From the NCBI GenBank assembly GCA_934307695.1, contig CAKRCS010000005.1:124001-188000 (forward strand): a stretch of DNA of 64,000 nt, in the 5' to 3' direction. The notes below the pieces were generated by a model. The model worked only from the letters and a program-made list of their open reading frames with translations, ran no database searches and had not been told where the DNA came from. Of the stretch, positions 52,887-61,977 are shown piece after piece. The DNA is from an uncultured Agathobacter sp. (GTDB lineage Bacteria > Bacillota > Clostridia > Lachnospirales > Lachnospiraceae). Positions within the stretch are counted from its first letter, which is position 1. Each line of letters opens with the position of its first letter. The translations under genes and the position numbers were made by a program.

Positions 52887-55787
52887 ATGACACAACAAAA
52901 AAGGTTAATGAAGCGATTATGGAGTGTGATGCTTGCACTTGCAATGGTGGTTACGCTGATACCGGCTATGCAGACGAAGGTGCAGGCTGCGGAAGAAGGA
53001 TATACGCTTACTTATGACTATGGTGATGGGAGACCGGTTAAGGTGCTAACTGGGCAGACAGAGATCCAAAAGCTTGAGAAGCCAACCAAGAATGGATTTA
53101 CGTTTTATGGGTGGATAGACACTGAGGATACTTCTTATTGCAAATGGGGAAAAGCACCCATAAAAAAGGACGGAATGATTCTTACGGAAGATACTACTCT
53201 ATATGCAATGTGGTACAAGGAGTATGACAACATGATATATTTACTCTTGTACGGCGGTAATGGCTTGCGCTTGTGGAATGTACCTTCTGAATACGCCCAA
53301 AAAGATATTGTCGTTCCGGATGAGATTGATGGGCTGCCGGTTACGGAATTGGGAAAAAATTCTTTTTATCCTGTGGCGTACAACGTTGAAACAATAAAAG
53401 TTGGCTCGAATGTTACAAAGATAGGAACAATTTTTGAAGATTGTCTAAGTTATAACCTGAATGATAGGAAGTGCTACCCTACCTTAAAGAGCATTACAAT
53501 CCCGGATAGCGTGACAGAAATTGGTGTTGATGCTTTCGCATTTTGTGATCAGTTGACTGAAGTTACAATTCCGGCAGGGGTAAGGGAGATTGAAGACTTT
53601 GCTTTTTATGGTTGCAGTGCGTTGAGAGAAGTAAGAATTGAAGGGGTACTGACGGAGATTAAGGTAGGTGCGTTTGGAGCCTGCACCAGTCTGGAAAAAA
53701 TATACTACGGCGGAACGGAGGCACAGTGGAACAATGAGCTTAGCCGGGAAGACGATAATGACGGGTATTATCATGGCATCAAATTTGCCGATGAGTGGAA
53801 GTTGAATACGCCTGATTTTGAGATGGTATTTGAAAACCAGCGTTTTGTTGTTGATTTTGACAAAAATCTGAGTGGTTATCCGGCAGCAGTAGCGAAGTAC
53901 ATGGTGGCTGAAAAAGGAGCAAAGATCACGGAGCCGGAGGCACCTACCGCAGACGGATATACATTTGCCGGCTGGTATAAGGATAAGGAGTGCACAGAAG
54001 CAAACAAGTGGAATTTTGCCACGGATGCAGTAACCGGGGATATGACACTTTATGCAAAGTGGATAGACAATAGCATTCCTGCTGAACCAGAAAATCCCAA
54101 TGGGTATACGATTACCTTAGATTACAGTGACGGAAGAGACGTTAAGGTGCTGACCGGGCAGACAAAGATCCCGGCGCTTGAGAAACCGGCCAAGGAGGGC
54201 TATACGTTCTACGAATGGTCAACGAATAAGGACAGCGCCTATAATGAAAATGTGCAGGAAGGGAAAGCTCTTACAGAGGATATTACACTGTATGCAGTAT
54301 GGCAGAAAGAGTATGACGATATCACATACACGCTGTTATATGGTGGAAATAGCTTTCGATTGTGGAGTGTACCATGGAAATACAGCAAAACGGATATCGT
54401 AGTTCCGGATAAGGTTGATGGAATACCGGTTACCGAATTGGGACTGGATTCTTTTCTTGGTGTAAAGGATAAGGTTGAAACCATAAAAGTTGGGGCGAAT
54501 GTCACAAGGATAGAAGATATTTTTGAATACGGAAGCGCAACCTTAAAGAGCATTACCATTCCGGACAACGTAACTGTAATTTCCGGGAATGCTTTTAGTG
54601 AGTGTACCGCATTGACGGAAATAACAATTCCGGCAGGGGTAAAATGGATTTCCTATAATGTGTTTAGCGGTTGCACATCTTTAAAGGAAGTAAGACTCGA
54701 AGGTGTTGTGACAGAGATCTATCCTGGAGCATTTAAGAATTGCACTAGTCTGGAGAAAATATATTATGGAGGAACCGAAGCCCAGTGGAACAATAAACTG
54801 AGCAGGGCAAATGATTTTTCGGGAAGATTCCATAGCATCAAGTTTGAATCCGGCTGGAAGGATGGCGCTGCTGATTTTGAGGTAGTATTTGAAAACAAGC
54901 AGTTTGTTGTTTCTTTTGATGAAAATGGCAATGAAATTACATACTCAATGCCACAATATATGACTGCGGGAAAAGATACCGTGATCGATCCGCCGGAAAA
55001 TCCGACATCCTACAGAGGATGTACATTTGCGGGCTGGTACAAGGATAAGGAATGCACAGAAGCAAATGCGTGGAATTTTGCTACGGATACAGTAACCGGA
55101 GATACAACGCTTTATGCAAAGTGGGTAAAGGATAGCAGCACTCCTTCAAAACCGGAAGAACCGAAGCAGGACGAGACCAAGCCGGAAAATCCAAAACAGG
55201 ACGAGGTAAAGCAGGAGCAGACAACCCAGACAGAAACCGAGCCGCAGGAGACGGAAACAAGAGAGCTTGCGACTGATGCAGAGGGCAATATCATCGAGAA
55301 AACCACGACCAAGGATACCGCCACCGGAACAATCCGGACCAAGGTTGTTATGTGGGAGCCTTCAACCGGTGATCAGTATGTCATTAAGTCCACTGAGACG
55401 AAGGACGGCACGATAACCTATTCTTCTGTGTTCCTGTTTACAAAGAATGCTACGATCACGAAGGAACAGGCGAAGCGGGCAGAGGAGCTTGCCAAGAAGA
55501 AAAATGCGCCGCTGCTTGTATTCGTACATAACGCAAAGGGTGAACTTCTTTACAAGGTCAAGATCAACACAAAGTATGTAAAGAAAAATACTACATTGAG
55601 CGCATACAGATATAACGAAAAGACGTTGACCTATTCAAAGCTCAAGAAGAAATATCAGACCGTAAAGAGTGACGCGGATGCCAATATCGAGTGCGATTTC
55701 AACAAGACCAGCTCAACCAAGCGGTATGTGCTTGTGTCAAAGGAGCAGGCAAAGCGGATCGACAAAAAGATCGCAAAAACGAAATAG
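52887..55787 (+). CDS. Secreted protein with BspA-like leucine-rich and InlB-type repeats
   Basis: The 966-residue protein has a signal peptide (cleavage near VQAAEEG, residue 35). Two copies follow of a roughly 375-residue module, each with an InlB/Listeria-Bacteroides repeat (ending TLYAMW or TLYAVW), a BspA-type LRR_5 block (SITIPDSVTEIGVDAFAFC, EVTIPAGVREI) and a second InlB repeat (YTFAGWYKDKECTEANKW). A Pro/Glu/Lys/Gln-rich linker and a C-terminal domain end it. There is no LPXTG sorting motif, so the protein is secreted or held non-covalently. It is a likely adhesin. AAGGAGGAG precedes the start. Confidence 0.9.
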   Translation: MTQQKRLMKRLWSVMLALAMVVTLIPAMQTKVQAAEEGYTLTYDYGDGRPVKVLTGQTEIQKLEKPTKNGFTFYGWIDTEDTSYCKWGKAPIKKDGMILTEDTTLYAMWYKEYDNMIYLLLYGGNGLRLWNVPSEYAQKDIVVPDEIDGLPVTELGKNSFYPVAYNVETIKVGSNVTKIGTIFEDCLSYNLNDRKCYPTLKSITIPDSVTEIGVDAFAFCDQLTEVTIPAGVREIEDFAFYGCSALREVRIEGVLTEIKVGAFGACTSLEKIYYGGTEAQWNNELSREDDNDGYYHGIKFADEWKLNTPDFEMVFENQRFVVDFDKNLSGYPAAVAKYMVAEKGAKITEPEAPTADGYTFAGWYKDKECTEANKWNFATDAVTGDMTLYAKWIDNSIPAEPENPNGYTITLDYSDGRDVKVLTGQTKIPALEKPAKEGYTFYEWSTNKDSAYNENVQEGKALTEDITLYAVWQKEYDDITYTLLYGGNSFRLWSVPWKYSKTDIVVPDKVDGIPVTELGLDSFLGVKDKVETIKVGANVTRIEDIFEYGSATLKSITIPDNVTVISGNAFSECTALTEITIPAGVKWISYNVFSGCTSLKEVRLEGVVTEIYPGAFKNCTSLEKIYYGGTEAQWNNKLSRANDFSGRFHSIKFESGWKDGAADFEVVFENKQFVVSFDENGNEITYSMPQYMTAGKDTVIDPPENPTSYRGCTFAGWYKDKECTEANAWNFATDTVTGDTTLYAKWVKDSSTPSKPEEPKQDETKPENPKQDEVKQEQTTQTETEPQETETRELATDAEGNIIEKTTTKDTATGTIRTKVVMWEPSTGDQYVIKSTETKDGTITYSSVFLFTKNATITKEQAKRAEELAKKKNAPLLVFVHNAKGELLYKVKINTKYVKKNTTLSAYRYNEKTLTYSKLKKKYQTVKSDADANIECDFNKTSSTKRYVLVSKEQAKRIDKKIAKTK

Positions 55788-55832
55788 GAATCTGGCAAAA
55801 AACGGAAATTTAAAATGGAACAATAATCTACG

Positions 55833-55859
55833 GGGCTGGCAGCAATGTCAGCCCTTTTT
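55833..55859 (+). terminator. Terminator after the secreted repeat protein
   Basis: GGGCTGGCA-GCAA-TGTCAGCCC, a 9-bp stem with one mismatch, is followed by TTTTT. Confidence 0.9.
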
Positions 55860-55965
55860 CCATGCAGAAAAGGACGAGCGTGCAAAGAAATTCGCAAAAT
55901 GTGTATAATACCTTTATTATATGGAGAGCCAATTAAGATTACGCTAAGAGATAGCAGAGGAGGAA

Positions 55966-56097
55966 ATGAGTGCATCAGGCGGGGAACAGAGTACATCAGG
56001 AGAAACCGAGTACATCAGGCAGGAATCGAGAGACGCTTTATTTGTAAAGCTATCAAAGCGTAAGTTCCCCTTTGACACACCCGCCCACATAGAGTAA
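55966..56097 (+). CDS. Possible 43-residue peptide upstream of the response regulator
   Basis: A frame after GAGGAGGA encodes SASGGEQSTSGETEYIRQES and a basic second half (VKLSKRKFPFD). A TATAAT box at 55904-55909 could drive it. It contains three short direct repeats whose spacing is not a multiple of three, so the repeats may matter at the nucleic acid level instead. Its 3' end overlaps the promoter of the next gene. Confidence 0.3.
   Translation: MSASGGEQSTSGETEYIRQESRDALFVKLSKRKFPFDTPAHIE
55968..56019. repeat. Three 12-bp direct repeats GAGTACATCAGG
   Basis: GAGTGCATCAGG (55968-55979), GAGTACATCAGG (55989-56000) and GAGTACATCAGG (56008-56019) are spaced 21 and 19 bp apart, each followed by a purine-rich stretch. 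They lie upstream of the promoter of 56170. Confidence 0.85.
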
Positions 56098-56100
56098 TAT
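56072..56100 (+). promoter_or_regulatory. Promoter of the 56170 response regulator
   Basis: TTGACA (56072-56077), a 17-bp spacer and TAATAT (56095-56100): a near-consensus sigma-A promoter with a leader of about 60 nt. Confidence 0.75.
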
Positions 56101-56169
56101 TTAAGTATCACTTTGAAATACTTGTCAGAATTTGTCGGATATTTCAGAGATCATTTAGGGGGTAATACA

Positions 56170-57474
56170 ATGTTTACACAGTTATTTGGAAAGTATCTTG
56201 TTGACGAGAGTGTAATCTCGGCGGAGGACAACCGCGCGATCCATGAGGAGATGAATCAGACCAGAGTAAAGCTGGGAACGATCGCGGTCGCGGATGGTGT
56301 TTTAAGTCTGGCACAGGTGGAGGAGATCAATCATCTGCAGACGCAGAAGGACAAGCGGTTCGGGGATCTGGCGATCGAGCTTGGGTATATCGATGAGGCT
56401 CGTCTGGATGGGATGCTGTCGAAGCAGGGGAATGCTTCCATGAAATATTATCAGATTCTCAATGAGAAAAAGGACATTTCCATGGAGCAGATCGATGGAT
56501 ATGTAAAGGCGTTCCAGAAGAGCTACGGATTTACGGATAATGAGCTTGAGGCGATAAAGAATGATGATTATGGAACCTTGATCTCGTTCTTTGCACTGGT
56601 AAGGGACAAACTGATTACGGATCTTGCGGGACTTGTCATGCGTAACCTGACAAGGTTTGTTTCAAGTGATTTCTATTTTGGAAGAATGAAGCGCTGCACG
56701 GATTATAGCTACAATATTCTTGCAGGACAGAAAACCTACGGCAGCAATGAAGTGTATCTTGGTTTTGCAGCGAAGGAAGATCCGGAAGGAATCATTGAGC
56801 TGGCGAAGGGCTATGCAAGAGGCGTTGCCATCAGCGGCAGTGAAGAGGTGTACGATGCACTGTGCGAGTTCGCCAACTTAAATAATGGATTATTGTCCTC
56901 CGAGCTTAGCAAGCATGACGAATTTTCCGATATGAATCCACCTCAGGTATTTTTGCAGCAGGAGATCACGGGAACTGCGTATGTGATGCCGATTTTTATC
57001 CGGGACAAGCAGCTTGATCTGGTCATTTCCACCGATCCACAGTTCGTACCGGGTACGAACGAGCACAAGCTTGCAATCTCTAAGAATGATACGATCGCAG
57101 ACGCATCCGCAGATGCAAAGCGGATTCTTGTCGTGGATGATTCTTCCCTGATCCGCAAGATGCTAAGACAACTGCTTGAAAAGAATGATTACACGGTGGC
57201 TGCCGAGGCTGTCAACGGAGTCGAGGCGGTGGAGCTTTATGCGAAGGTTAAGCCGGATCTGGTGACGCTCGACGTCACGATGCCGGTGATGGATGGTGTT
57301 GAAGCACTCAGGCAGATTAAGGAAGCTGATCCGCAGGCAAAGGTCATCATGGTTACCGCCGCAGGGCAGAAGAACCGGATTCTCGAAGCCTTAAAGCTTG
57401 GCGCGAATGCTTTTATCTCCAAGCCGTTTGACGAGGCGGACCTGCTTAAGAACCTGGAGAACGCATTGCAGTAA
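56170..57474 (+). CDS. Response regulator with CheC/CheX-like middle domain
   Basis: The start at 56170 follows AGGGGG. The 434-residue protein has an N-terminal helical part (1-100) with repeats like KLGTIAVADGVLSLAQVEEI and RFGDLAIELGYIDEARLDGM, similar to MshE-N modules. A middle domain (about 140-300) resembles CheX/CheC-type chemotaxis phosphatase folds. A C-terminal receiver domain (about 312-434) has RILVVDDSS, the phospho-acceptor Asp in LVTLDVTMP, VTAAG and SKPFD. It has no DNA-binding domain. A chemotaxis or c-di-GMP-linked signalling role is inferred. Confidence 0.8.
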   Translation: MFTQLFGKYLVDESVISAEDNRAIHEEMNQTRVKLGTIAVADGVLSLAQVEEINHLQTQKDKRFGDLAIELGYIDEARLDGMLSKQGNASMKYYQILNEKKDISMEQIDGYVKAFQKSYGFTDNELEAIKNDDYGTLISFFALVRDKLITDLAGLVMRNLTRFVSSDFYFGRMKRCTDYSYNILAGQKTYGSNEVYLGFAAKEDPEGIIELAKGYARGVAISGSEEVYDALCEFANLNNGLLSSELSKHDEFSDMNPPQVFLQQEITGTAYVMPIFIRDKQLDLVISTDPQFVPGTNEHKLAISKNDTIADASADAKRILVVDDSSLIRKMLRQLLEKNDYTVAAEAVNGVEAVELYAKVKPDLVTLDVTMPVMDGVEALRQIKEADPQAKVIMVTAAGQKNRILEALKLGANAFISKPFDEADLLKNLENALQ

Positions 57475-57501
57475 TCATCAGCGTGAAAAATAAATAGCCG
57501 T

Positions 57502-57549
57502 AAAATGCCATTGAATACGAAAAATCAATGGCATTTTTTAAAAAGCATC
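57502..57549 (+). terminator. Terminator after the response regulator
   Basis: AAAATGCCATTGA (57502-57514) and TCAATGGCATTTT (57535-57547) form a perfect 13-bp stem ending in a T-run. Confidence 0.93.
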
Positions 57550-57666
57550 GGGATTTTTTGGGCATCGAAAGTCATTTTGGAAAAAGAAATCGATGCAACA
57601 AAGCCCGGACAATTCTTGCAACGCAGCAGAGGAAAAAGACAAGGGAATACTTTTTAGATTAACAAG

Positions 57667-57707
57667 GACAGTTTTTCAGCTATTGATGGCTGAAAAACTG
57701 TCTTTTT
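57667..57707 (+). terminator. Second strong terminator with no gene before it
   Basis: GACAGTTTTTCAGC (57667-57680) pairs perfectly over 14 bp with GCTGAAAAACTGTC (57689-57702), followed by TTTTTG. It lies about 120 bp after the previous terminator. The only frame between them (57593-57787) runs through this hairpin and is not convincing, so a small RNA may end here. The rest of the gap to 57910 has GC-rich short inverted segments, an extended -10 (TGCTACAAT, 57846-57854) and no gene. Confidence 0.85.
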
Positions 57708-57910
57708 GTTTCAACGGGATGTTCTTCGCTGCGGTAAGGATGTGCTTGCGAGTTCATGCGGCGCAAAGAAACTCTTGGCTGCCGTAAACATAAGAAATTC
57801 TTAAGGAAAGTTAAGGGAATCTTGATGGCATGCACCCGGTGCAGATGCTACAATAGCCCAAAGGCAGGCACTTTTCAAATGCCTGCGAAAGCGTAGTAAG
57901 GAGAAGAAAT

Positions 57911-58486
57911 ATGTTAATGCTGGAGGAATTACTTGGCTATGTTCTGATCGGTGCTGTCGGGCTGATCCTGTTGGCAGTGCTGTATTTGCCGGTCTATTTT
58001 ATCTTGAAAAATCGCATCTCGATGCCACGGCAGCTGGCGTATTTTCTGTTTATCGGGTGCGTGCTTGTGATCGCAGGCGCAACGGTACTGGAGACGGTGA
58101 TCATCCGGATCGCGGACGGCATGCCGCTTTTGTCTGCCACGCACTCGCTCAACCTGATCCCGTTCCAGTTTATCACCACGGAGTGGGGCATGAGCACGCG
58201 AAAGCAGATCACGCAGGAAATCGCCAATGTCATGATGTTTGTTCCGCTTGGCTTTATTTTTCCGGCGGTGTATAAGCGGCTGCGCAGATGCAGATGGACA
58301 ATCCTTTGTACGATGGGCGTATCCTTCTGCATCGAGTCCATGCAGTATTTCATTGGAAGATCCGCAGACGTGGATGACGTTCTCTTAAATACCTGCGGCG
58401 GAGCGATCGGGTATCTGCTCTTTATCGCCTTTTCCCGCCTTTTCAAAGACCGGCAGAACTGGAAACGGTTCATCGGAACTGAGTAG
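57911..58486 (+). CDS. VanZ-family membrane protein
   Basis: The 191-residue protein has about five membrane helices and VanZ hallmarks: LNLIPFQF, NVMMFVPLGFIFP, ESMQYFIGRSADVDDVLLNTCGGAIGY. VanZ-like proteins are linked with glycopeptide tolerance and cell-wall metabolism, but most members have no assigned function. AAGGAG precedes the start. Confidence 0.92.
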   Translation: MLMLEELLGYVLIGAVGLILLAVLYLPVYFILKNRISMPRQLAYFLFIGCVLVIAGATVLETVIIRIADGMPLLSATHSLNLIPFQFITTEWGMSTRKQITQEIANVMMFVPLGFIFPAVYKRLRRCRWTILCTMGVSFCIESMQYFIGRSADVDDVLLNTCGGAIGYLLFIAFSRLFKDRQNWKRFIGTE

Positions 58487-58574
58487 ACCGGAATTTTGGT
58501 CAAAAGATCAAACCTCTCCATCAATCATCTGTTATAGTATAGCTATCATCGATGATCAACATAAGGAGCGGAAT

Positions 58575-59396
58575 ATGCAACAACTGGAAATCCTGACAAA
58601 TGCATTGGAGTATATCGAGAAGAATCTTGCGGCACCGATAAAAACGGAGGAGGTTGCAGCAAGCTGCTATTGCTCAAAAACTTCGCTTGAGAATATTTTT
58701 CGGAGTTTGCAGAATATCAGTGTTCACGATTATATTACAAGACGACGCATGACGCTTGCGGGGCGGGAGCTGTTTGTTCATCCCAACAAGCGGATCATTG
58801 ATATCGCGATGGATTTTGGCTATACCAGCAATGAAGCATTTACCCGTTCCTTCTATCAGGTATGGAACTGCACACCGTCGGAATTTCGTAAAAAAGATCA
58901 TTTCGCGGAGCTGTTTCCAAAGTATGTAAGCTATGTTCAAGTTGGTGATGGAGGTATTCGGATGGAAAGGAAAAATGTAGATATCAGTGAGCTTTACGAC
59001 TTGTTTACGGAGAGGAAGGAGTGCTATCTGGTGTATTGCGACATCCGGTTTCTGATGCGGATCAACGATATTTCCAGAAAAGCGGGAGACCTTGCGATCC
59101 TTGAGGCACTTAACCGCATGAATGCAGCGGCTTCGCAGGAGGACTATGTGTTTCGGATCGGCGCGGACGAATTTGTGATGCTGACAGGCAGCAGGGATGT
59201 TGCGTATGCAGAGCAGATTGTACAGAAGCTCTTAGCGCAAAATGGACAGCCAATCAATTATGAGGGGCAGGAAATCCCGGTGACATTATATGTGGGCTTG
59301 ATGCAGTCTAAGCAGCATTTTGTATGTTATCGGAATCTGTTAAATGAACTTTATGGAAAAATGCTCGAAAAAAAGAAAGAGATGGATGAAAAATAA
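58575..59396 (+). CDS. AraC-type HTH protein fused to a GGDEF-like domain
   Basis: The 273-residue protein has an N-terminal AraC/XylS DNA-binding domain (about 1-105; two helix-turn-helix units, ending DIAMDFGYTSNEAFTRSFYQ and TPSEFRKK). A GGDEF-like domain follows (about 150-265): CDIRFLMRINDISRKAGD for the metal-binding region and FRIGADEFVML for the signature, where GGDEF has become GADEF. The altered signature makes cyclase activity doubtful, but nucleotide sensing is possible. It lies immediately upstream of the ZTP riboswitch-pfl unit. AAGGAG precedes the start. Confidence 0.85.
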   Translation: MQQLEILTNALEYIEKNLAAPIKTEEVAASCYCSKTSLENIFRSLQNISVHDYITRRRMTLAGRELFVHPNKRIIDIAMDFGYTSNEAFTRSFYQVWNCTPSEFRKKDHFAELFPKYVSYVQVGDGGIRMERKNVDISELYDLFTERKECYLVYCDIRFLMRINDISRKAGDLAILEALNRMNAAASQEDYVFRIGADEFVMLTGSRDVAYAEQIVQKLLAQNGQPINYEGQEIPVTLYVGLMQSKQHFVCYRNLLNELYGKMLEKKKEMDEK

Positions 59397-59399
59397 TAC

Positions 59400-59428
59400 T
59401 TGAAAAATTTTTTCGCTCATTATACAAT
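59400..59428 (+). promoter_or_regulatory. Promoter of the ZTP riboswitch-pflB transcript
   Basis: TTGAAA (59400-59405), a 17-bp spacer and TACAAT (59423-59428) give a transcript start near 59435, exactly at the first base of the riboswitch P1 stem. Confidence 0.8.
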
Positions 59429-59434
59429 ATGTTT

Positions 59435-59533
59435 GTTATATGACTGACGGAATGATGTGGAGAGCACCACATGGAGTATAACGAGTAAATGCCGACCGTC
59501 TGGGCGAGAGAGTCCGGGCGTGTCGGTTTTTTT
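59435..59533 (+). promoter_or_regulatory. ZTP (pfl-type) riboswitch with overlapping terminator
   Basis: P1 GTTATA (59435-59440) pairs with TATAAC (59477-59482). The conserved TGACTGACG follows P1, and P2 ATGTGG (59455-59460) pairs with CCACAT (59467-59472). The 3' half holds the pfl-motif core GCCGACCGTCTGGGC (59491-59505). The same core also pairs with GTCCGGGCGTGTCGG (59512-59526), followed by TTTTTTT, giving a terminator that competes with the aptamer. The pfl motif is named for its frequent position upstream of pyruvate formate-lyase genes, as here. ZTP or ZMP, a sign of low 10-formyl-THF, should switch pflB on. Confidence 0.88.
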
Positions 59534-59612
59534 GTTCCTTTTTTCTGGGAAAAGACCGTTTTGGAGCTTATGTATTTTTTTCAATACGGCTGGAAATACA
59601 TAGGTAGGACTC

Positions 59613-59664
59613 TTGACAAACTATATTAGTTAGTGTAGTCTAACCTAACCAAAGGGTACTATGC
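59613..59664 (+). promoter_or_regulatory. Second pflB promoter with DtxR-like dyad
   Basis: TTGACA (59613-59618), a 17-bp spacer and TAGTCT (59636-59641) lie downstream of the riboswitch terminator and would bypass it. GTTAG (59630-59634) and CTAAC (59640-59644) form a dyad over the -10, and the sequence TTAGTTAG-TGTAGT-CTAACCTAA resembles DtxR/IdeR-type operators. Regulator identity is a guess. Confidence 0.45.
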
Positions 59665-59733
59665 ATTCCTCAAAAATCAGAATGAGCAGGTTTGCATCAT
59701 GCAAGGCTACACGGGTAGCAGAAGGAGAGAAAC

Positions 59734-61962
59734 ATGCAGAAAGAATGGAGAAGCTTCCAGGGCGGAGCCTGGGAAACAGAAGTAAACGTGAGGGATTTTA
59801 TCCAGAAGAACTATCGTCCATACGATGGGGATGATTCCTTTTTGGAGGGACCGACACAGGATACAACCGATCTTTGGGATCAGGTATTAGAGTTATCCAA
59901 GCAGGAGCGTGAGGCCGGCGGTGTTTTAGATATGGACACAAAGATCATTTCCACGATCACCTCCCACGGACCGGGATATTTAGATAAAGACAAAGAAAAA
60001 ATTGTTGGTTTTCAGACAGACAAGCCGTTCAAGCGTGCATTGCAGCCGTATGGCGGAATCCGCATGGCGGTAAAGGCTTGCGAGGACAACGGATATACCG
60101 TGGATCCGGAAGTTGTGGAGTATTTTACCACACACAGAAAGACACACAATGCCGGCGTTTTTGATGCTTACACACCGGAGATGCGCGCGTGCAGAAGCGC
60201 CCACATCATTACCGGACTTCCGGATGCTTACGGACGCGGACGTATCATCGGCGATTACAGAAGACCGGCACTTTATGGTGTGGATCGTCTGATCGAGGAC
60301 AAGAAGGAGCAGCTTAACACCACCCGTACCATCATGTATTCTGATGTTATCCGAGAGAGAGAGGAGCTGTCCGAGCAGATCCGCGCGCTGGAGATGTTAA
60401 AGAAGCTGGCAGAAATTTACGGTTGTGATATTTCAAAACCTGCAAATAATGTATTAGAGGCAACGCAGGCAGTTTATTTTTCCTATCTCGCAGCTGTAAA
60501 GGAGCAGAACGGTGCGGCAATGTCACTCGGACGTACCTCGACCTTCCTTGACATCTATGCGGAGCGAGATCTTGCAGAGGGAACCTTCACAGAGAAGGAG
60601 ATCCAGGAGATCGTAGATCAGTTTGTCATGAAGCTGCGTCTGGTAAAATTCGCACGTACACCGGAATACAACACCATTTTTGCGGGAGATCCGACCTGGG
60701 TAACCGAGTCGATCGGCGGAATCGGTGTTGACGGCAGACACATGGTAACAAAGATGTCCTACCGTTACTTAAATACATTAAACAACATCGGCGCAGCACC
60801 GGAGCCGAACATGACCGTTCTTTGGTCTGTAAAGCTCCCGGACAATTTCAAAAAGTTCTGTGCAGAGACTTCCATCAAGCATTCTGCCATCCAGTATGAG
60901 AATGATGACATCATGCGTGTGGTTCATGGGGATGATTACGGCATTGCCTGCTGCGTATCTTCCATGCGGATCGGAAAGGAGATGCAGTTCTTCGGAGCAA
61001 GAGCAAACCTTGCAAAATGTCTCCTTTACGCGATCAACGGCGGTGTGGATGAGATGACCGGAAAGCAGGTCGGACCGAAGTATCGTCCGATCACCTCCGA
61101 GTATCTGGACTACGACGAGGTCTGGGATAAGTACAAGGATATGATGAAGTGGCTGGCAGGTGTCTATGTCAACGCACTCAACATCATTCACTATATGCAT
61201 GACAAGTATTGCTATGAGAAGCTTGAAATGGCGCTTCATGACAAGAACGTCAGAAGATGGTTTGCAACCGGTATCGCAGGATTTTCCGTTGTAGCGGATT
61301 CCCTTTCTGCGATCAAGTATGCAAAGGTGAAGCCGATCCGCGACGAGAACGGCGTGACCGTCGACTTCGAGATTGAGGGAGATTTCCCGAAATACGGCAA
61401 TGATGATGACCGTGTGGATGAAATCGCAAAGCAGGTGCTTCACACCTTTATCGGCTATGTAAAGGGCAACCACACCTACCGCGGCGGTATCCAGACCACC
61501 TCGATCCTTACCATCACTTCCAACGTGTCCTACGGTAAAAACACCGGAGCAACACCGGATGGAAGAAAGAAGGGCGTTGCGTTTGCACCGGGAGCAAATC
61601 CGATGCACGGACGCGATACACATGGTGCAGTCGCTTCGCTTGCATCTGTTGCAAAGATCCCGTTCATGGATTCTCAGGACGGTATCTCCAACACCTTTAC
61701 CATTGTGCCGGATGCTCTTGGAAAGGATGAAAACGGACAGGAGCAGAACCTTGTCTCACTGCTTGACGGCTATGTGGCACAGGGCGGACACCATCTGAAT
61801 GTCAACGTATTAAACAGGGATACACTCTTAGATGCACAGAAGCATCCGGAGCTTTATCCGCAGCTTACCATCCGCGTGTCCGGATATGCGGTAAACTTTA
61901 TCAAGCTGACCAAAGAACAGCAGGATGAGGTCATCGCGCGTACCTTCCACGAGCGGATGTAG
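59734..61962 (+). CDS. pflB: Formate C-acetyltransferase (pyruvate formate-lyase)
   Basis: The 742-residue protein has the catalytic Cys pair in [11 protein letters not shown] (about residue 406) and the C-terminal glycyl radical loop RVSGYAV (about residue 715). It splits pyruvate with CoA into acetyl-CoA and formate, the main anaerobic route to formyl-THF carbon. AAGGAGAG precedes the start. It is followed by its activase. Transcription is governed by a ZTP riboswitch and an independent downstream promoter. Confidence 0.97.
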   Translation: MQKEWRSFQGGAWETEVNVRDFIQKNYRPYDGDDSFLEGPTQDTTDLWDQVLELSKQEREAGGVLDMDTKIISTITSHGPGYLDKDKEKIVGFQTDKPFKRALQPYGGIRMAVKACEDNGYTVDPEVVEYFTTHRKTHNAGVFDAYTPEMRACRSAHIITGLPDAYGRGRIIGDYRRPALYGVDRLIEDKKEQLNTTRTIMYSDVIREREELSEQIRALEMLKKLAEIYGCDISKPANNVLEATQAVYFSYLAAVKEQNGAAMSLGRTSTFLDIYAERDLAEGTFTEKEIQEIVDQFVMKLRLVKFARTPEYNTIFAGDPTWVTESIGGIGVDGRHMVTKMSYRYLNTLNNIGAAPEPNMTVLWSVKLPDNFKKFCAETSIKHSAIQYENDDIMRVVHGDDYGIACCVSSMRIGKEMQFFGARANLAKCLLYAINGGVDEMTGKQVGPKYRPITSEYLDYDEVWDKYKDMMKWLAGVYVNALNIIHYMHDKYCYEKLEMALHDKNVRRWFATGIAGFSVVADSLSAIKYAKVKPIRDENGVTVDFEIEGDFPKYGNDDDRVDEIAKQVLHTFIGYVKGNHTYRGGIQTTSILTITSNVSYGKNTGATPDGRKKGVAFAPGANPMHGRDTHGAVASLASVAKIPFMDSQDGISNTFTIVPDALGKDENGQEQNLVSLLDGYVAQGGHHLNVNVLNRDTLLDAQKHPELYPQLTIRVSGYAVNFIKLTKEQQDEVIARTFHERM

Positions 61963-61977
61963 AAAAAGGAGTCTGAT

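Noticed and set aside
55968..56019. Possible CRISPR-like array
   Set aside because: Only three 12-bp units with 7-9 bp between them; repeats and spacers are far too short and there are no cas genes.
57593..57787. 64-codon frame between the response regulator and VanZ genes
   Set aside because: Its middle is the perfect 14-bp terminator hairpin at 57667-57702, which explains the sequence better than coding does.
60778..61623. 281-codon frame on the - strand opposite pflB
   Set aside because: Antisense shadow of a highly biased gene; no start signal and no family resemblance.
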